This document shows positions 1 through 8,632 of a stretch of DNA of 64,000 bases, in pieces; positions within the stretch are counted from its first letter, which is position 1; each line of letters opens with the position of its first letter. Position numbers and translations under genes: made by a program. The stretch comes from Chloroflexota bacterium (GTDB lineage: Bacteria; Chloroflexota; Anaerolineae; J036; Brachytrichaceae), in assembly GCA_030550095.1 (NCBI GenBank), contig JAUQQA010000007.1, forward strand, positions 1 through 64,000, read 5' to 3'. The notes under the pieces were generated by a model, which saw nothing but the letters and a program-made list of their open reading frames with translations, was not told where the DNA came from and ran no database searches.

Positions 1-1316
1 ACGGCAAGGAGATCGGGCGTGCGCAGTACGTCCAAGCGCTTGCTGCACGCGTGGTGCCACAGGCGCGAATGCAGCCTGTGCTGCTGAAGCCGCAAGCGGA
101 GACGCACTCGCAGGTCATCGTGCTTGGTGAATTTGACGCACAGCTCACGCAGACGCCTTGGCTCATGCGCAAGCCGCGACTGTGGGAGATCGTGCGAGAA
201 AGTTTGTACACCCTGTTGAGGGATTTTGAGCTTGTTGTGATCGAAGGCGCAGGCAGCCCCGCAGAGGTGAACTTGCGCGAGAGCGACATCGTGAACATGC
301 GCGTCGCGCTGGAGGCGGGCGCTGATGTGTACCTCGTTGCCGATATTGATCGCGGTGGCGCATTCGCGCATCTGCTGGGCACGTTCCTGTGCCTAGAGCC
401 GCCTGAGCGCGCGCTCGTCAAGGGGTTTATCCTCAACAAATTTCGCGGTGATCCGTCATTGCTTGCGCGTGGGATCGATTGGCTGCGCGAACGCACCGGC
501 GTCCCGACAGTTGCCGTGATCCCGATGATCGAACATCTGCTACCTGAGGAGGACGACATCGCGGTGTTGACAGCGCGGGCGCAGCAGCGGGCGCAGCATG
601 TGGAACGCAAAGTGCGCATTGCGTTGATTGCCTATCCTTACGCCAGCAACTTCGATGAATTTGACCCCCTGCTGATAGAGCCCGGCGTGCAGTTAGACGT
701 GGTGCGCGATCGAGCTTCGCTTGAAGCCGGTGATTACGATGCTGTTATTCTCCCAGGCAGCAAGAACACAGCGGCGAGTTTGCACTATCTGCGCCAATCA
801 GGATTAGCAGCGGCGATCACGCGCGCAGCGCGGCGCGGCACGATGATATATGGCATTTGCGGCGGAATGCAGATGCTGGGTCACTCCGTGCGTGATCCGT
901 TCCATCTCGAAGGAGGCGATGTGGATGGCTTGGGGTTGCTCGATGTGGAGACGGTGCTGACACCAAACAAGTCGGTACATCAGCGGTGTGTGCACTGGGT
1001 GGGTGGCGGCGTCGTGTGTGGCTACGAGATTCATCTCGGCGAAACACAGGCAGGAGCACAGGCCAAGCTCCTCTTAAGCGAGAATCTGGGCTGGCAGCAG
1101 GATAACGTGATCGGCGTGTATCTTCACGATCTCTTCAAGGACACCGCCTATCGCCAGTGGTGGCTTTCGATGCTGGGCTGGCGCGGCGAAGCGCAAGATT
1201 GGTCGGCGCGCATGGAGGCTGAGCTTGACCGCATCGCCCGTGTTGTCGCGCAGCATTGGGACTCGCTGAGGCACTTGCCGACGTTGAAGCACGCAGATGC
1301 ACCTGCCCCGTCGTGA
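1..1316 (+). CDS. cobQ: Cobyric acid synthase, 3' part (5' end outside window)
   Basis: Amidates adenosyl-cobyrinic a,c-diamide to cobyric acid using glutamine and ATP, in cytoplasmic cobalamin synthesis. The frame is open from the left edge; residues just before the first in-window start codon (GKEIGRAQYVQALAARV) already match the family, so the N-terminal P-loop part is missing and the gene is cut by the window. The C-terminal class I glutamine amidotransferase domain is visible: nucleophile cysteine in YGICGGMQMLG, and the catalytic His region in GVYLHDLF. It converges with the iron ABC operon with a 19-bp gap. A cobalamin adenosyltransferase lies about 15 kb away, consistent with a cobalamin-using organism. 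Confidence in the family is high. Confidence 0.95.
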   Translation, partial: GKEIGRAQYVQALAARVVPQARMQPVLLKPQAETHSQVIVLGEFDAQLTQTPWLMRKPRLWEIVRESLYTLLRDFELVVIEGAGSPAEVNLRESDIVNMRVALEAGADVYLVADIDRGGAFAHLLGTFLCLEPPERALVKGFILNKFRGDPSLLARGIDWLRERTGVPTVAVIPMIEHLLPEEDDIAVLTARAQQRAQHVERKVRIALIAYPYASNFDEFDPLLIEPGVQLDVVRDRASLEAGDYDAVILPGSKNTAASLHYLRQSGLAAAITRAARRGTMIYGICGGMQMLGHSVRDPFHLEGGDVDGLGLLDVETVLTPNKSVHQRCVHWVGGGVVCGYEIHLGETQAGAQAKLLLSENLGWQQDNVIGVYLHDLFKDTAYRQWWLSMLGWRGEAQDWSARMEAELDRIARVVAQHWDSLRHLPTLKHADAPAPS

Positions 1317-1335
1317 TGCAGGCGTGCTCCCGTCT

Positions 1336-2430
1336 TCAGCGCTTTGGGAGCACAAAAGCGCGTTCGGGGTCAAAGTACCACCGGACGCGCTCGCCTTGGC
1401 GAAAGAGCCTGCCAGGCAAGCTTTCATCTTCCACGCTGAGCACATGCTGGTCCCACGTCAACTCATACTCGACGTAGTGCCCTAAGAAAGCCACGTTGCG
1501 CACGACACCATCGAGAGCGTCGTTGCTCTCGAGCGCGTGTGATGTGAGGCGGATGGCTTCTGGGCGCACCATCAAGACGGCAGGCTTGTTCGGGCGCACG
1601 TCGGGGTGGGCTGGCGTGCACAGGCGCTTTCCCGCGAACTGCACGATGGCGTGCGTGTTTTCAAGCTGGAGCACTTCGACGGGTAGAAAGTTGGCGCGCC
1701 CCACAAAGTCGGCGACGAAGAGCGTCGCCGGGCGGTGATAGACTTCCTCTGGTGTCCCCACCTGTTCCACGCGTCCTTCGTTCATCACCACGATCCGATC
1801 CGACAGCGCCATCGCCTCCGACTGATCGTGAGTGACGTACACGCTCGTGATGCCCAAGCGCTGCTGAATTTGCCGAATTTCGGCGCGCAACGCGACGCGC
1901 AGCTTAGCGTCGAGATTGGAGAGGGGTTCATCGAAGAGCAGTACGCGCGGTCGGATCGCCATCGCGCGTGCGAGCGCAACGCGCTGCTGTTGCCCCCCTG
2001 AGAGCGCTGCTGGCTTGCGTTGCTCAAGCCCGGTCAAGTTGACCAACGCCATGAAGGTGCGCACGCGCTGCTCAATCTCCTCCTTGCTTAGCCGCCGCAA
2101 GCGCAGACCATAGGCGATGTTCTCGAACACAGAGAGATGAGGAAAGAGGGCGTAGGACTGAAACACCATGCCCATCTCGCGCTTATTAGGAGGCAAGTAG
2201 GCGATATCTTGCCCTTCGAGCAGGATGCGCCCGCGCGTTGGTAGCTCGAAGCCCGCGATCAAGCGCAGCGTGGTGGTTTTGCCACAGCCCGAAGGGCCGA
2301 GCAAGGTGATGAGTTCGCCTTTGCGGATGCTGAGCGAGACGTCGTTCACCGCGACGACGTTGCGCCCTTCGCGCGACTCGAACACTTTGGTCACATGCTC
2401 GAGGACGAGCAGGTCCTGAAGCTCACTCAT
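1336..2430 (-). CDS. ABC importer ATPase, ferric iron/polyamine type (FbpC/PotA-like)
   Basis: 364-residue ATPase that energises import through the adjacent permease at the inner face of the membrane. Walker A is GPSGCGKTT, the signature is [14 protein letters not shown], Walker B is VLLFDEPLSNLDA and the switch histidine is in VTHDQSEA; residues after about 240 form a TOBE-like C-terminal domain as in FbpC/PotA. The start codon overlaps the permease stop by 4 nt (ATGA), so translation is probably coupled. It is the last gene of an SBP-permease-ATPase unit read leftward. Substrate choice (ferric iron versus another small anion or polyamine) rests on the SBP and the fused permease type and is inferred. 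Confidence 0.9.
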   Translation of the reverse strand: MSELQDLLVLEHVTKVFESREGRNVVAVNDVSLSIRKGELITLLGPSGCGKTTTLRLIAGFELPTRGRILLEGQDIAYLPPNKREMGMVFQSYALFPHLSVFENIAYGLRLRRLSKEEIEQRVRTFMALVNLTGLEQRKPAALSGGQQQRVALARAMAIRPRVLLFDEPLSNLDAKLRVALRAEIRQIQQRLGITSVYVTHDQSEAMALSDRIVVMNEGRVEQVGTPEEVYHRPATLFVADFVGRANFLPVEVLQLENTHAIVQFAGKRLCTPAHPDVRPNKPAVLMVRPEAIRLTSHALESNDALDGVVRNVAFLGHYVEYELTWDQHVLSVEDESLPGRLFRQGERVRWYFDPERAFVLPKR

Positions 2431-4175
2431 GCTGCCTCCCGCTCTGCGCCAGTGCGTGTGCCGACAAAGATGCTGAGCAAACCGATCGCGACGAGCACAA
2501 TCGCGATCAAGATCACCACGTAGGCAAAAGCGTTGCCAAAGCGGCCAGCGTCTGTTTCGTTCAAGATTTGCTGCGTCATGATCCGCGTTTGGGGAGTGGT
2601 CAGGAAAAGGATCGCACTTACGGTGGTCATAGATCGGGCGAAGGCGTAGATCAAGCTGGAGAAGAACGCGGGGCGAATAAGCGGGAGCACAATGCGCCGA
2701 AAGGTGGTGGGGCGGCTTCCGCCTAGGGACACCGCTGCTTCCTCGATAGATGGATCGATCTGCTGAAGCGCAGCGACGCCTGAGCGCAAGCCAGCGGGTG
2801 TGGAGCGAATGATGTACACCATCACGATGGCAAGCGCGCCGCCAAACACAGCGGCGCCACCAGTCAGCTTGGGCAACACCGTGATCCCCAGGACCTCTGT
2901 GGGGGTGTTAAAGGCGAGTAGATAGCCAATGCCGAAGATGGTGCCTGGGACTGCGATGCCGAGCATGGTGCCGAAGTCCAAAGCATTTCGCGCGTGGAAC
3001 TTTCCGCGCACGACAAGAAAGGCGATCACCATGCCAAGCAGCGCGGCAACAGGCGTTGCAAGGAGGGAGAGCAAAGTGGTGTCTATTATGGCTTTTGCCC
3101 CGTATCCCACCAGCACAAACTCAAAGTTGCGTAGCGTGAGGGCGTTGTTCACCCCCAGCGAGACGACAAACGCCCCAACGAGGATGGTGCCGTAGATCAG
3201 AAAGACCAAAGCGGCGATCAGCAGCGCGCCGCCAACAAGTGGGATCGTGGCGCGTTTGTCTGTGATCAAGCGTCCTCGTCCAGAAGGTTTGCCCGTGATT
3301 GAGACAACAGAGGCAGATGTCGCTAAGCGCCACTGGAGCAAGTAAAGCGCAAGCGAGGGAACTAACAACAACACGGAGAGAACAGCGCCCGCTGTTAAGT
3401 CATACTCGCCGATGATGGCGAGGTAGAGGCGGGTGGCAAGCACTGTGTAGTTGCCGCCGAGCACAAGCGGATTGCCCAGATCGGCGATCGCTTCTACGAA
3501 GAGCAGCAGAAACGCGCTGGCGATCCCCGGCAGCAGCATGGGCAGCGTGACGGTGCGGAATTGATGCCAGCGCCCAGCGCCCAGGTTGGCTGCTGCTTCG
3601 TCGAGCGAGGGATCGAGACCGTAGAGCAGCCCCCTCAGCGTTAAGTATGCCACCGTGAAGAAAGAAAGCGTCATGACGAGCGTCAAGCCAGGCAAGCCGT
3701 AAATATCTGTGCGCAGCCCAAAAAGTTGATACGTGAGCAGACCGTTGCGGCCAAACAGCACGATCGCGGCAACTGCAACCGCGAAGGGCGGGCTGACCAC
3801 AGGCACAAGCGCCGCTGTGTGGATGAAGCGTTTGATCCACTGAGGCGCGGCAACGCGCACCTGCACCCACGCAAACAAAAAGCCCACAAGCGTTCCAGCA
3901 GTGGCAACGGTCAGCCCAAGCGCAAGAGTGTTCAGGATGATGCGATGAAAGACGGGTCGCGCAAGCACGTTGGCGAGCACCGCTGCGCCTTCGGCAGAGA
4001 AAGCGCGGCTCAGCGTGGCGACCAACGGGTAAAGCACGGCAATGCCGACGAAGGCAACAGCTACCCCAAACGCGATCAACAAACTGGAATCGCGCAGCAG
4101 AAGCCGCAGCGAGTGGGTGAAGCTTCTGAGAAAACGCGCACGCGAGAGCGGACTAGGTCCGAGGGACGCATCCAT
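2427..4175 (-). CDS. ABC importer permease, FbpB-like double-domain
   Basis: 582-residue integral membrane protein with two copies of the binding-protein-dependent transport domain, giving about 12 hydrophobic segments, as in FbpB-type ferric iron permeases. The EAA loops are recognisable in each half: around ASLDEAAANLGAGRWHQF in the first and SIEEAAVSLGGSRPTTF in the second. The start is the ATG at 4175; the C-terminal codons overlap the ATPase start. A strong terminator hairpin separates it from the upstream SBP gene, so it should be expressed by partial read-through and at a lower level than the SBP. The family call is firm, the substrate is inferred. Confidence 0.9.
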   Translation of the reverse strand: MDASLGPSPLSRARFLRSFTHSLRLLLRDSSLLIAFGVAVAFVGIAVLYPLVATLSRAFSAEGAAVLANVLARPVFHRIILNTLALGLTVATAGTLVGFLFAWVQVRVAAPQWIKRFIHTAALVPVVSPPFAVAVAAIVLFGRNGLLTYQLFGLRTDIYGLPGLTLVMTLSFFTVAYLTLRGLLYGLDPSLDEAAANLGAGRWHQFRTVTLPMLLPGIASAFLLLFVEAIADLGNPLVLGGNYTVLATRLYLAIIGEYDLTAGAVLSVLLLVPSLALYLLQWRLATSASVVSITGKPSGRGRLITDKRATIPLVGGALLIAALVFLIYGTILVGAFVVSLGVNNALTLRNFEFVLVGYGAKAIIDTTLLSLLATPVAALLGMVIAFLVVRGKFHARNALDFGTMLGIAVPGTIFGIGYLLAFNTPTEVLGITVLPKLTGGAAVFGGALAIVMVYIIRSTPAGLRSGVAALQQIDPSIEEAAVSLGGSRPTTFRRIVLPLIRPAFFSSLIYAFARSMTTVSAILFLTTPQTRIMTQQILNETDAGRFGNAFAYVVILIAIVLVAIGLLSIFVGTRTGAEREAA

Positions 4176-4193
4176 CGTTCAGGTAGCTTACTG

Positions 4194-4241
4194 TACACAA
4201 AAAGCGCATTGCAGCGCTGAGCGAGCAGTGCTGCAATGCGC
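4194..4241 (-). terminator. Rho-independent terminator between SBP and permease genes
   Basis: On the minus strand, a perfect 12-bp inverted repeat (arms 4230-4241 and 4204-4215, GCGCATTGCAGC and complement) with a 14-nt loop is followed by GCGCTTTTTGTG. It sits inside the SBP-permease-ATPase unit, a usual way to make the binding protein in excess over the membrane complex. Confidence 0.9.
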
Positions 4242-4273
4242 CTCGCAGACACTGAGCCGTGCGCGCTCAGGGA

Positions 4274-5410
4274 TCACTTTGGCGCTACAGTGATCTCGTC
4301 CTCGAAGCGCTGCGTGATCGCTTTGCGGCTCTTGCCTGCTTCGATGAAGTCGTAATCCACGAGCTTGACTTCAGAGAGCTTCACCGAGCGCTCAGAGACC
4401 TTAGCTTCGGGATTGGTGGGGAGCTGGTAAGACTTCACCGTCGCGCCGATCTCTTGTGCCTTCGCTGTGAGCACCCAATCAATCCACATCTTGGCAGCTT
4501 CTGGTTCGGGCGCGCCTTTGATCAAGGCGACACCGCCGATCTCATAGCCTGTGCCTTCCTTGGGGAAGGAGACCTCGAGCATGGGTGCCCCTTCGTCGGC
4601 GAACTTCACACAATCGTGAGAGAAGATAATCGCAACTGCGATCTCACCGCGAGCTGCCATTTGCCCAGGTGCAGCGCCGCTCTTGGTGTATTGCAAGATG
4701 TTGTTGTGCAGCTTCTTGAGGTAATCGAATGCAGCATCCACGCTGCCCAAGCGCACCACTTGAGTCCAGACGGCGGTATAAGCCGTGCCTGAGCTTGCAG
4801 GGTGCGCCATAGCCACTTGCCCCTTCAGACGCTCATCGAGCAAGTCGTCCCATGAATCGGGTTTCTCGACGCCCAACTTGGCAAGAACATCGCGGTTTGA
4901 GCAGAAGCCGAGCGCGCCAACATACACACCTGTCCAGTACCCTTCTGGATCCTTCTGAGAATCGGGGATCGCGGCTGCGTTTGGTGAGATGTAGGGCTCG
5001 AGCAAGCCTTCTGCTTTTGCAGCAACGTAGGTGTCTGCGGGGCCGCCCCACCAGACGCTGAACTCAGGGTTGTCTTTTCCTGCGCGTAGGCGCGCGAGTG
5101 CTTCGCCGCTGGAAAGGCGCACGTAGCTTGTCTTAATGCCTGTTTCCGCTTCAAAGGCGCGCGTCATAGCCTGGCACCAATCCTCCTGCGGCGTGCAGAG
5201 CACGGTGAGGGTGCTTGGCTTTTCTGGAGCTTGGGCGGGCGGAAGTTCTGCTTGTGGCGCTTGTGTCGGTGCCGCTTCCTGAGGCGGTGTGGTGGGTTGC
5301 TCGGCGGGCGGTTGCGCCGCAGGTGGTTGCGTTGCAGAGGGCACTGCGCAAGCGGCGAGCAGAATGACCAGGGTCACTGCTGAAAATAGGAACGGGGTTT
5401 TGCGGTACAT
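4274..5410 (-). CDS. ABC importer solute-binding lipoprotein, ferric iron type
   Basis: 378-residue extracytoplasmic binding protein of the family-1 solute-binding class (FbpA-like). The start is the ATG at 5410, giving a short signal peptide ending in a lipobox (LLAAC) and preceded by AAGGTGAT; an upstream extension of 42 codons in the same frame is non-homologous sequence. A Pro/Gln/Thr-rich linker (about residues 25-60) tethers the folded domain, which begins near LTVLCTPQEDW. Segments such as FSVWWGGPADTY and WTGVYVGALGF are typical of iron/phosphonate type binding proteins. It is first in the operon, has a consensus promoter upstream and a terminator downstream. The exact ligand is not shown by the sequence. 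Confidence 0.88.
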   Translation of the reverse strand: MYRKTPFLFSAVTLVILLAACAVPSATQPPAAQPPAEQPTTPPQEAAPTQAPQAELPPAQAPEKPSTLTVLCTPQEDWCQAMTRAFEAETGIKTSYVRLSSGEALARLRAGKDNPEFSVWWGGPADTYVAAKAEGLLEPYISPNAAAIPDSQKDPEGYWTGVYVGALGFCSNRDVLAKLGVEKPDSWDDLLDERLKGQVAMAHPASSGTAYTAVWTQVVRLGSVDAAFDYLKKLHNNILQYTKSGAAPGQMAARGEIAVAIIFSHDCVKFADEGAPMLEVSFPKEGTGYEIGGVALIKGAPEPEAAKMWIDWVLTAKAQEIGATVKSYQLPTNPEAKVSERSVKLSEVKLVDYDFIEAGKSRKAITQRFEDEITVAPK

Positions 5411-5456
5411 GGTTATCACCTTGCGACAGAGAAAGTAGCGATGCAGTGTTGCGGCA

Positions 5457-5485
5457 AGTTTAAGAGGGGTTAAAGCTTGTGTCAA
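5457..5485 (-). promoter_or_regulatory. Sigma-70 type promoter of the iron ABC operon
   Basis: On the minus strand TTGACA (5480-5485), a 17-bp spacer and TAAACT (5457-5462) lie about 47 nt upstream of the SBP start codon. This is a near-consensus vegetative promoter and gives a leader of about 40 nt with a Shine-Dalgarno site. Confidence 0.75.
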
Positions 5486-5492
5486 ACGGTCG

Positions 5493-6755
5493 TCAACGCT
5501 GTGGTGTGGGGTTACCTGAGCAAAGCCGCCACGCACTTAAGGCGCTGATTGCAAAGAGCGCAGCCGCAATTGCGTAGAGAAGCAAGTAGCCTGTTTCCCG
5601 GGTCTGCGTGAGCGCGTTGGTGAGGCTCGCCAGCGTGCCGCCACCAAGACGACCCATCGCGCTGCCGAGTGTGGTGGCAAGGTTCGCAAAGCCGAGGAAA
5701 GGAGCGGCATTCTGCTTTGGCGCGAGATCGCTTGCCAAAGCCAAGCTCGCGCTGAGAAAGAGGCTCGTCGCGGCAGCGATGCACAGCGTGGCGAGCACGA
5801 CGTTCGCGCGGTTGACCACAAGACTCATTGCGCCGAGTGCTGCGAGCACCCCAGCGATCACCAGTAAGGGCGGACGACCCACTCGGTCAGCAAGCCAGGC
5901 TGTAGGCAACAAGGTGAGCGCGGTGGAGCTGCCTGCGACGAGGATGAGCTGGGCGACGAAGCGCTGCGCATCCGCTTCTGAGAGGCGAAGCAGGTCGGTC
6001 GCAACGAGAAACAAGAAGGCACTGCTTGCGATTGCCCCGCACCAAAATGTTGTGCGGTTGATGAACCACCAGCGAAAGACCTTGTTGCGCATCAATGCGG
6101 AAAGAGGCTGCGGCTGAACGCGCGAGGAGGGCGCTTTGCCTTCAGCGAGCACAGGCGTTGTTTGGAACAAGCGCCTCGCGATGGGAAACGTCGTGGCGAA
6201 GCCCAACGCAGGCAAGAAGAGCAACAAGGTCAACATCACGTGATGCCCCATCGCAGCCTGTGCGGTGATCTCAGCGGCGATCAAGCGACCCGTCGCAGCG
6301 GCGAGCAATTCGACACCATTGCGCAACCCTGCCGCTAATCCGCGCTGCGCGTAGGCGATGCGCTCGCTGATCACAGGTTGCCATGCGGCAATGGCGGCAT
6401 TAGCGCCCACCTGCGTGAGCACAGCACCGCCAAACAATCCGGCGAGCGTTGAGGTCGAGAGGAGTGTGGCGATGCCGCCGATGGCGCTGACTGCGCCGAG
6501 CGCCATGAACGTGGCGCGGCGTTGCAAAGCATGGGCATTGCCGCACCATCGCCCAACGATGGGTTGTGTGATCGACGCAGCGACCAAACCCGCGAACGTG
6601 AGCGTGCCGTAAAGCGCCGGGCGTGCTTCGGCAGGTAAGCCGAGTCGAAGGAAGTGGTAGCTCAACAGCGCCGGCTCTAAAACGCTGAGCGTCAGCGCGG
6701 GACCAAGCGCAAAGACGACAAGCCCGAGCAAGCGAATGGTAGGCAAGCGATTCAC
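5493..6755 (-). CDS. MFS transporter
   Basis: Polytopic carrier of the major facilitator superfamily, about 420 residues and 12 hydrophobic segments; the loop WLADRVGRPPLLV in the second half is an MFS motif-A variant. I place the start at the GTG at 6755, whose GTGA overlaps the stop codon of the upstream glycosyltransferase, because residues before it (from 6845) are low-complexity and out of the hydrophobic core; a longer start is possible. It ends the PAP2-glycosyltransferase-MFS unit. The substrate is unknown; drug or sugar export would fit equally. Confidence 0.85.
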   Translation of the reverse strand: MNRLPTIRLLGLVVFALGPALTLSVLEPALLSYHFLRLGLPAEARPALYGTLTFAGLVAASITQPIVGRWCGNAHALQRRATFMALGAVSAIGGIATLLSTSTLAGLFGGAVLTQVGANAAIAAWQPVISERIAYAQRGLAAGLRNGVELLAAATGRLIAAEITAQAAMGHHVMLTLLLFLPALGFATTFPIARRLFQTTPVLAEGKAPSSRVQPQPLSALMRNKVFRWWFINRTTFWCGAIASSAFLFLVATDLLRLSEADAQRFVAQLILVAGSSTALTLLPTAWLADRVGRPPLLVIAGVLAALGAMSLVVNRANVVLATLCIAAATSLFLSASLALASDLAPKQNAAPFLGFANLATTLGSAMGRLGGGTLASLTNALTQTRETGYLLLYAIAAALFAISALSAWRLCSGNPTPQR

Positions 6756-7894
6756 TGCAACGCAAGGGGCGCAAATCGTGCCTGTGTGCGCAACACGCGC
6801 TCGTAAGCTTGGAGGAGCGCTTCCACGGAACGTTCCCAAGTGCACTGTTGCGCGTGCAACAGCGCTGCTCTGCTGAGCTGGGCGCGTAACCCAGAGTTCT
6901 TGACGATGCGCTGCACCTGCATCACGAACGCAGAACGGTCTTCGGGTGGGAAGAGCAGCGCGTTGACGCCCTCTTGCGCATGATCGAGCAACCCCCCTGA
7001 GTTGGGCGCGACAACCGGCAGCCCCGAGGCCATCGCCTCAAGCACGACGTTACCGAGCGTCTCGTTCGGCGAGGGGAAGACGAACACATCGGCGCTCGCG
7101 TAGGCAGCTGCAAGGTCGTCGCCGCGCAGCGCGCCCGTGAACACGGTGAGGGTGCCGGCGAAGACGCGCTCGAGATGTGGACGCGCAGGACCATCGCCCA
7201 CAACGGCAAATCGCACGTCGGGCAACGCCTCGAGCGCGCTGCGCACCCAATCCACGCGCTTCTCGTACGAGAGCCGACCGACGAACAGCAGCAGCGGCTT
7301 CTCGGGTTGATCGGCGCTCAGCCGGCGCCGCCAGTGTTCGGAGCGCTTTTGAGGGTTGAATCGCTGCACATCCACGCCGCGCCCCCATAACGCGAGGTTA
7401 CGGTAGCCCTCTTGTTGCAACGTGCGGAGCGTGAAGCGCGACGGTGCGAGGTTGAGATCGGCGTGGTTGTGTACCCATCGCATGTAGCGCCGCATCAGCT
7501 CAGCGGCTGTGCAGTAGCCCCAACGACGCATGAACCCCGGCACGTCGGTGTGATACGAGGCGACTACGGGTACGCTAGCGCGCTTTGCCCAAAAGATGGC
7601 GCCTGCGCCGAGCGTGACAGGGTTGAGCACGTGGATGAGATCGGGCTTGAACGTGCGCAGTGCTGCGCGGAAGCGCGCCCAGGGCGGGATGATCTTGAAC
7701 TCCGGGTATTGCGGTAGGGGGACGCCACGCAGCCCAACGATCGGCGTTTGTGCGAACGAGGCGGGCGCGCCTGCAGGAGCAAAGAGCAGCGTCTCGATTC
7801 GACGCTCAGCAAAGCGCGGCAACACGTGGCACAGGGTGTTGGTGATGCCGTCAACGCGCGGCAGGAAGGTCTCGGTGAACAGCGCGATGCGCAT
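6752..7894 (-). CDS. Glycosyltransferase family 4 (GT-B fold)
   Basis: 380-residue retaining glycosyltransferase. Start chosen at the ATG at 7894 (MRIALFTETFLPRVDG), which begins the first beta strand of the GT-B fold; the longer open frame upstream overlaps the PAP2 gene. The C-terminal nucleotide-sugar site is intact: FVGRLSYEKRVDW, VFVFPSPNETLGNVVLEAMASGLPVV with the E-x7-E motif, then the GGLLDH segment. It resembles PimB/MgtA-like mannosyl- or glucosyl-transferases that act on membrane lipids. The gene lies 8 nt after the PAP2-like gene and overlaps the MFS gene, suggesting a glycolipid or polyprenol-linked role for the trio; this role is inferred. Confidence 0.9.
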   Translation of the reverse strand: MRIALFTETFLPRVDGITNTLCHVLPRFAERRIETLLFAPAGAPASFAQTPIVGLRGVPLPQYPEFKIIPPWARFRAALRTFKPDLIHVLNPVTLGAGAIFWAKRASVPVVASYHTDVPGFMRRWGYCTAAELMRRYMRWVHNHADLNLAPSRFTLRTLQQEGYRNLALWGRGVDVQRFNPQKRSEHWRRRLSADQPEKPLLLFVGRLSYEKRVDWVRSALEALPDVRFAVVGDGPARPHLERVFAGTLTVFTGALRGDDLAAAYASADVFVFPSPNETLGNVVLEAMASGLPVVAPNSGGLLDHAQEGVNALLFPPEDRSAFVMQVQRIVKNSGLRAQLSRAALLHAQQCTWERSVEALLQAYERVLRTQARFAPLALQ

Positions 7895-7902
7895 GGCGTG
7901 GT

Positions 7903-8553
7903 TCAATGCAGCCAGGTGAGTGCTGCGAGCGTGACGGCGATCCCGAGCAAGCTGCCCGCGATCACCTGCATCACGTCGTGTCGGCGCAAATACACGCGCG
8001 ACCACCCTACCAATGGTAAAAGCAAACCCAGCGGCAACGCTGAGCTGCCGAGCAGCCCGTGGGCGATGGCGAACAAGCTGCCTGCAGATGCGGTGTGCGC
8101 GCTGATCTTCCAGCGCAGCGTGATTAGCCACATGAGCGCGAACTGTGCGCTCCCCGCGAGCGCTATGCTCTGGAGCACTCGTGGCGCGCGCCCGAGATGC
8201 ATCAGCGCCGCTGAGCACAGCATGCAGGCGATGGCGAAAAGGTACGGGCGCAGGCGCTGCCGCCGCTCAGGGAGCTGGATGTCTGCGATGTGTCCGCGCA
8301 GGCGCAGCGAGACGACGTAGGCGGTGGGCACGCCCACCGCAAGCAAAAGGTGACTCACCACCCATTGCCACGCGATGGCTTCTGCACCGTGCATGAGCAC
8401 GAGCAAGATCGCCGCCGTTGCAGTGAACGGCGGCTGGGTGATCGCTGAAGCCCAATAGGCCAATCGCCTGAGGACGAGCGTATGACGCGGCAGGAGGGGA
8501 GCATCGAGTTGGGCAGCCTCGCGCGCGAGCGTGGAAGCAGAGAAAGATACCAT
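7903..8553 (-). CDS. PAP2-superfamily-like membrane protein
   Basis: 216-residue protein with about five or six membrane segments. The PAP2 signature is present but altered: the first motif is weak (RRQRLRPY), the second reads KISAHTAS where PSGH is usual, and the third reads SRVYLRRHDVMQ, so the final catalytic Asp of SR-x5-H-x3-D is replaced by Gln. Known PAP2 enzymes remove phosphate from lipid phosphates or polyprenyl pyrophosphate; the altered third motif makes reduced or changed activity possible. The ATG at 8553 is used; a GTG two codons earlier is an alternative. First gene of a unit with a glycosyltransferase and an MFS carrier. Confidence 0.8.
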   Translation of the reverse strand: MVSFSASTLAREAAQLDAPLLPRHTLVLRRLAYWASAITQPPFTATAAILLVLMHGAEAIAWQWVVSHLLLAVGVPTAYVVSLRLRGHIADIQLPERRQRLRPYLFAIACMLCSAALMHLGRAPRVLQSIALAGSAQFALMWLITLRWKISAHTASAGSLFAIAHGLLGSSALPLGLLLPLVGWSRVYLRRHDVMQVIAGSLLGIAVTLAALTWLH

Positions 8554-8632
8554 GCACACCGCTTTAACGCCACGAAGGCTAGGCGCTGTGCGTTAAGCGC
8601 GACTTGCATGTGTGTTAAGCCTGCTTTAGGCG

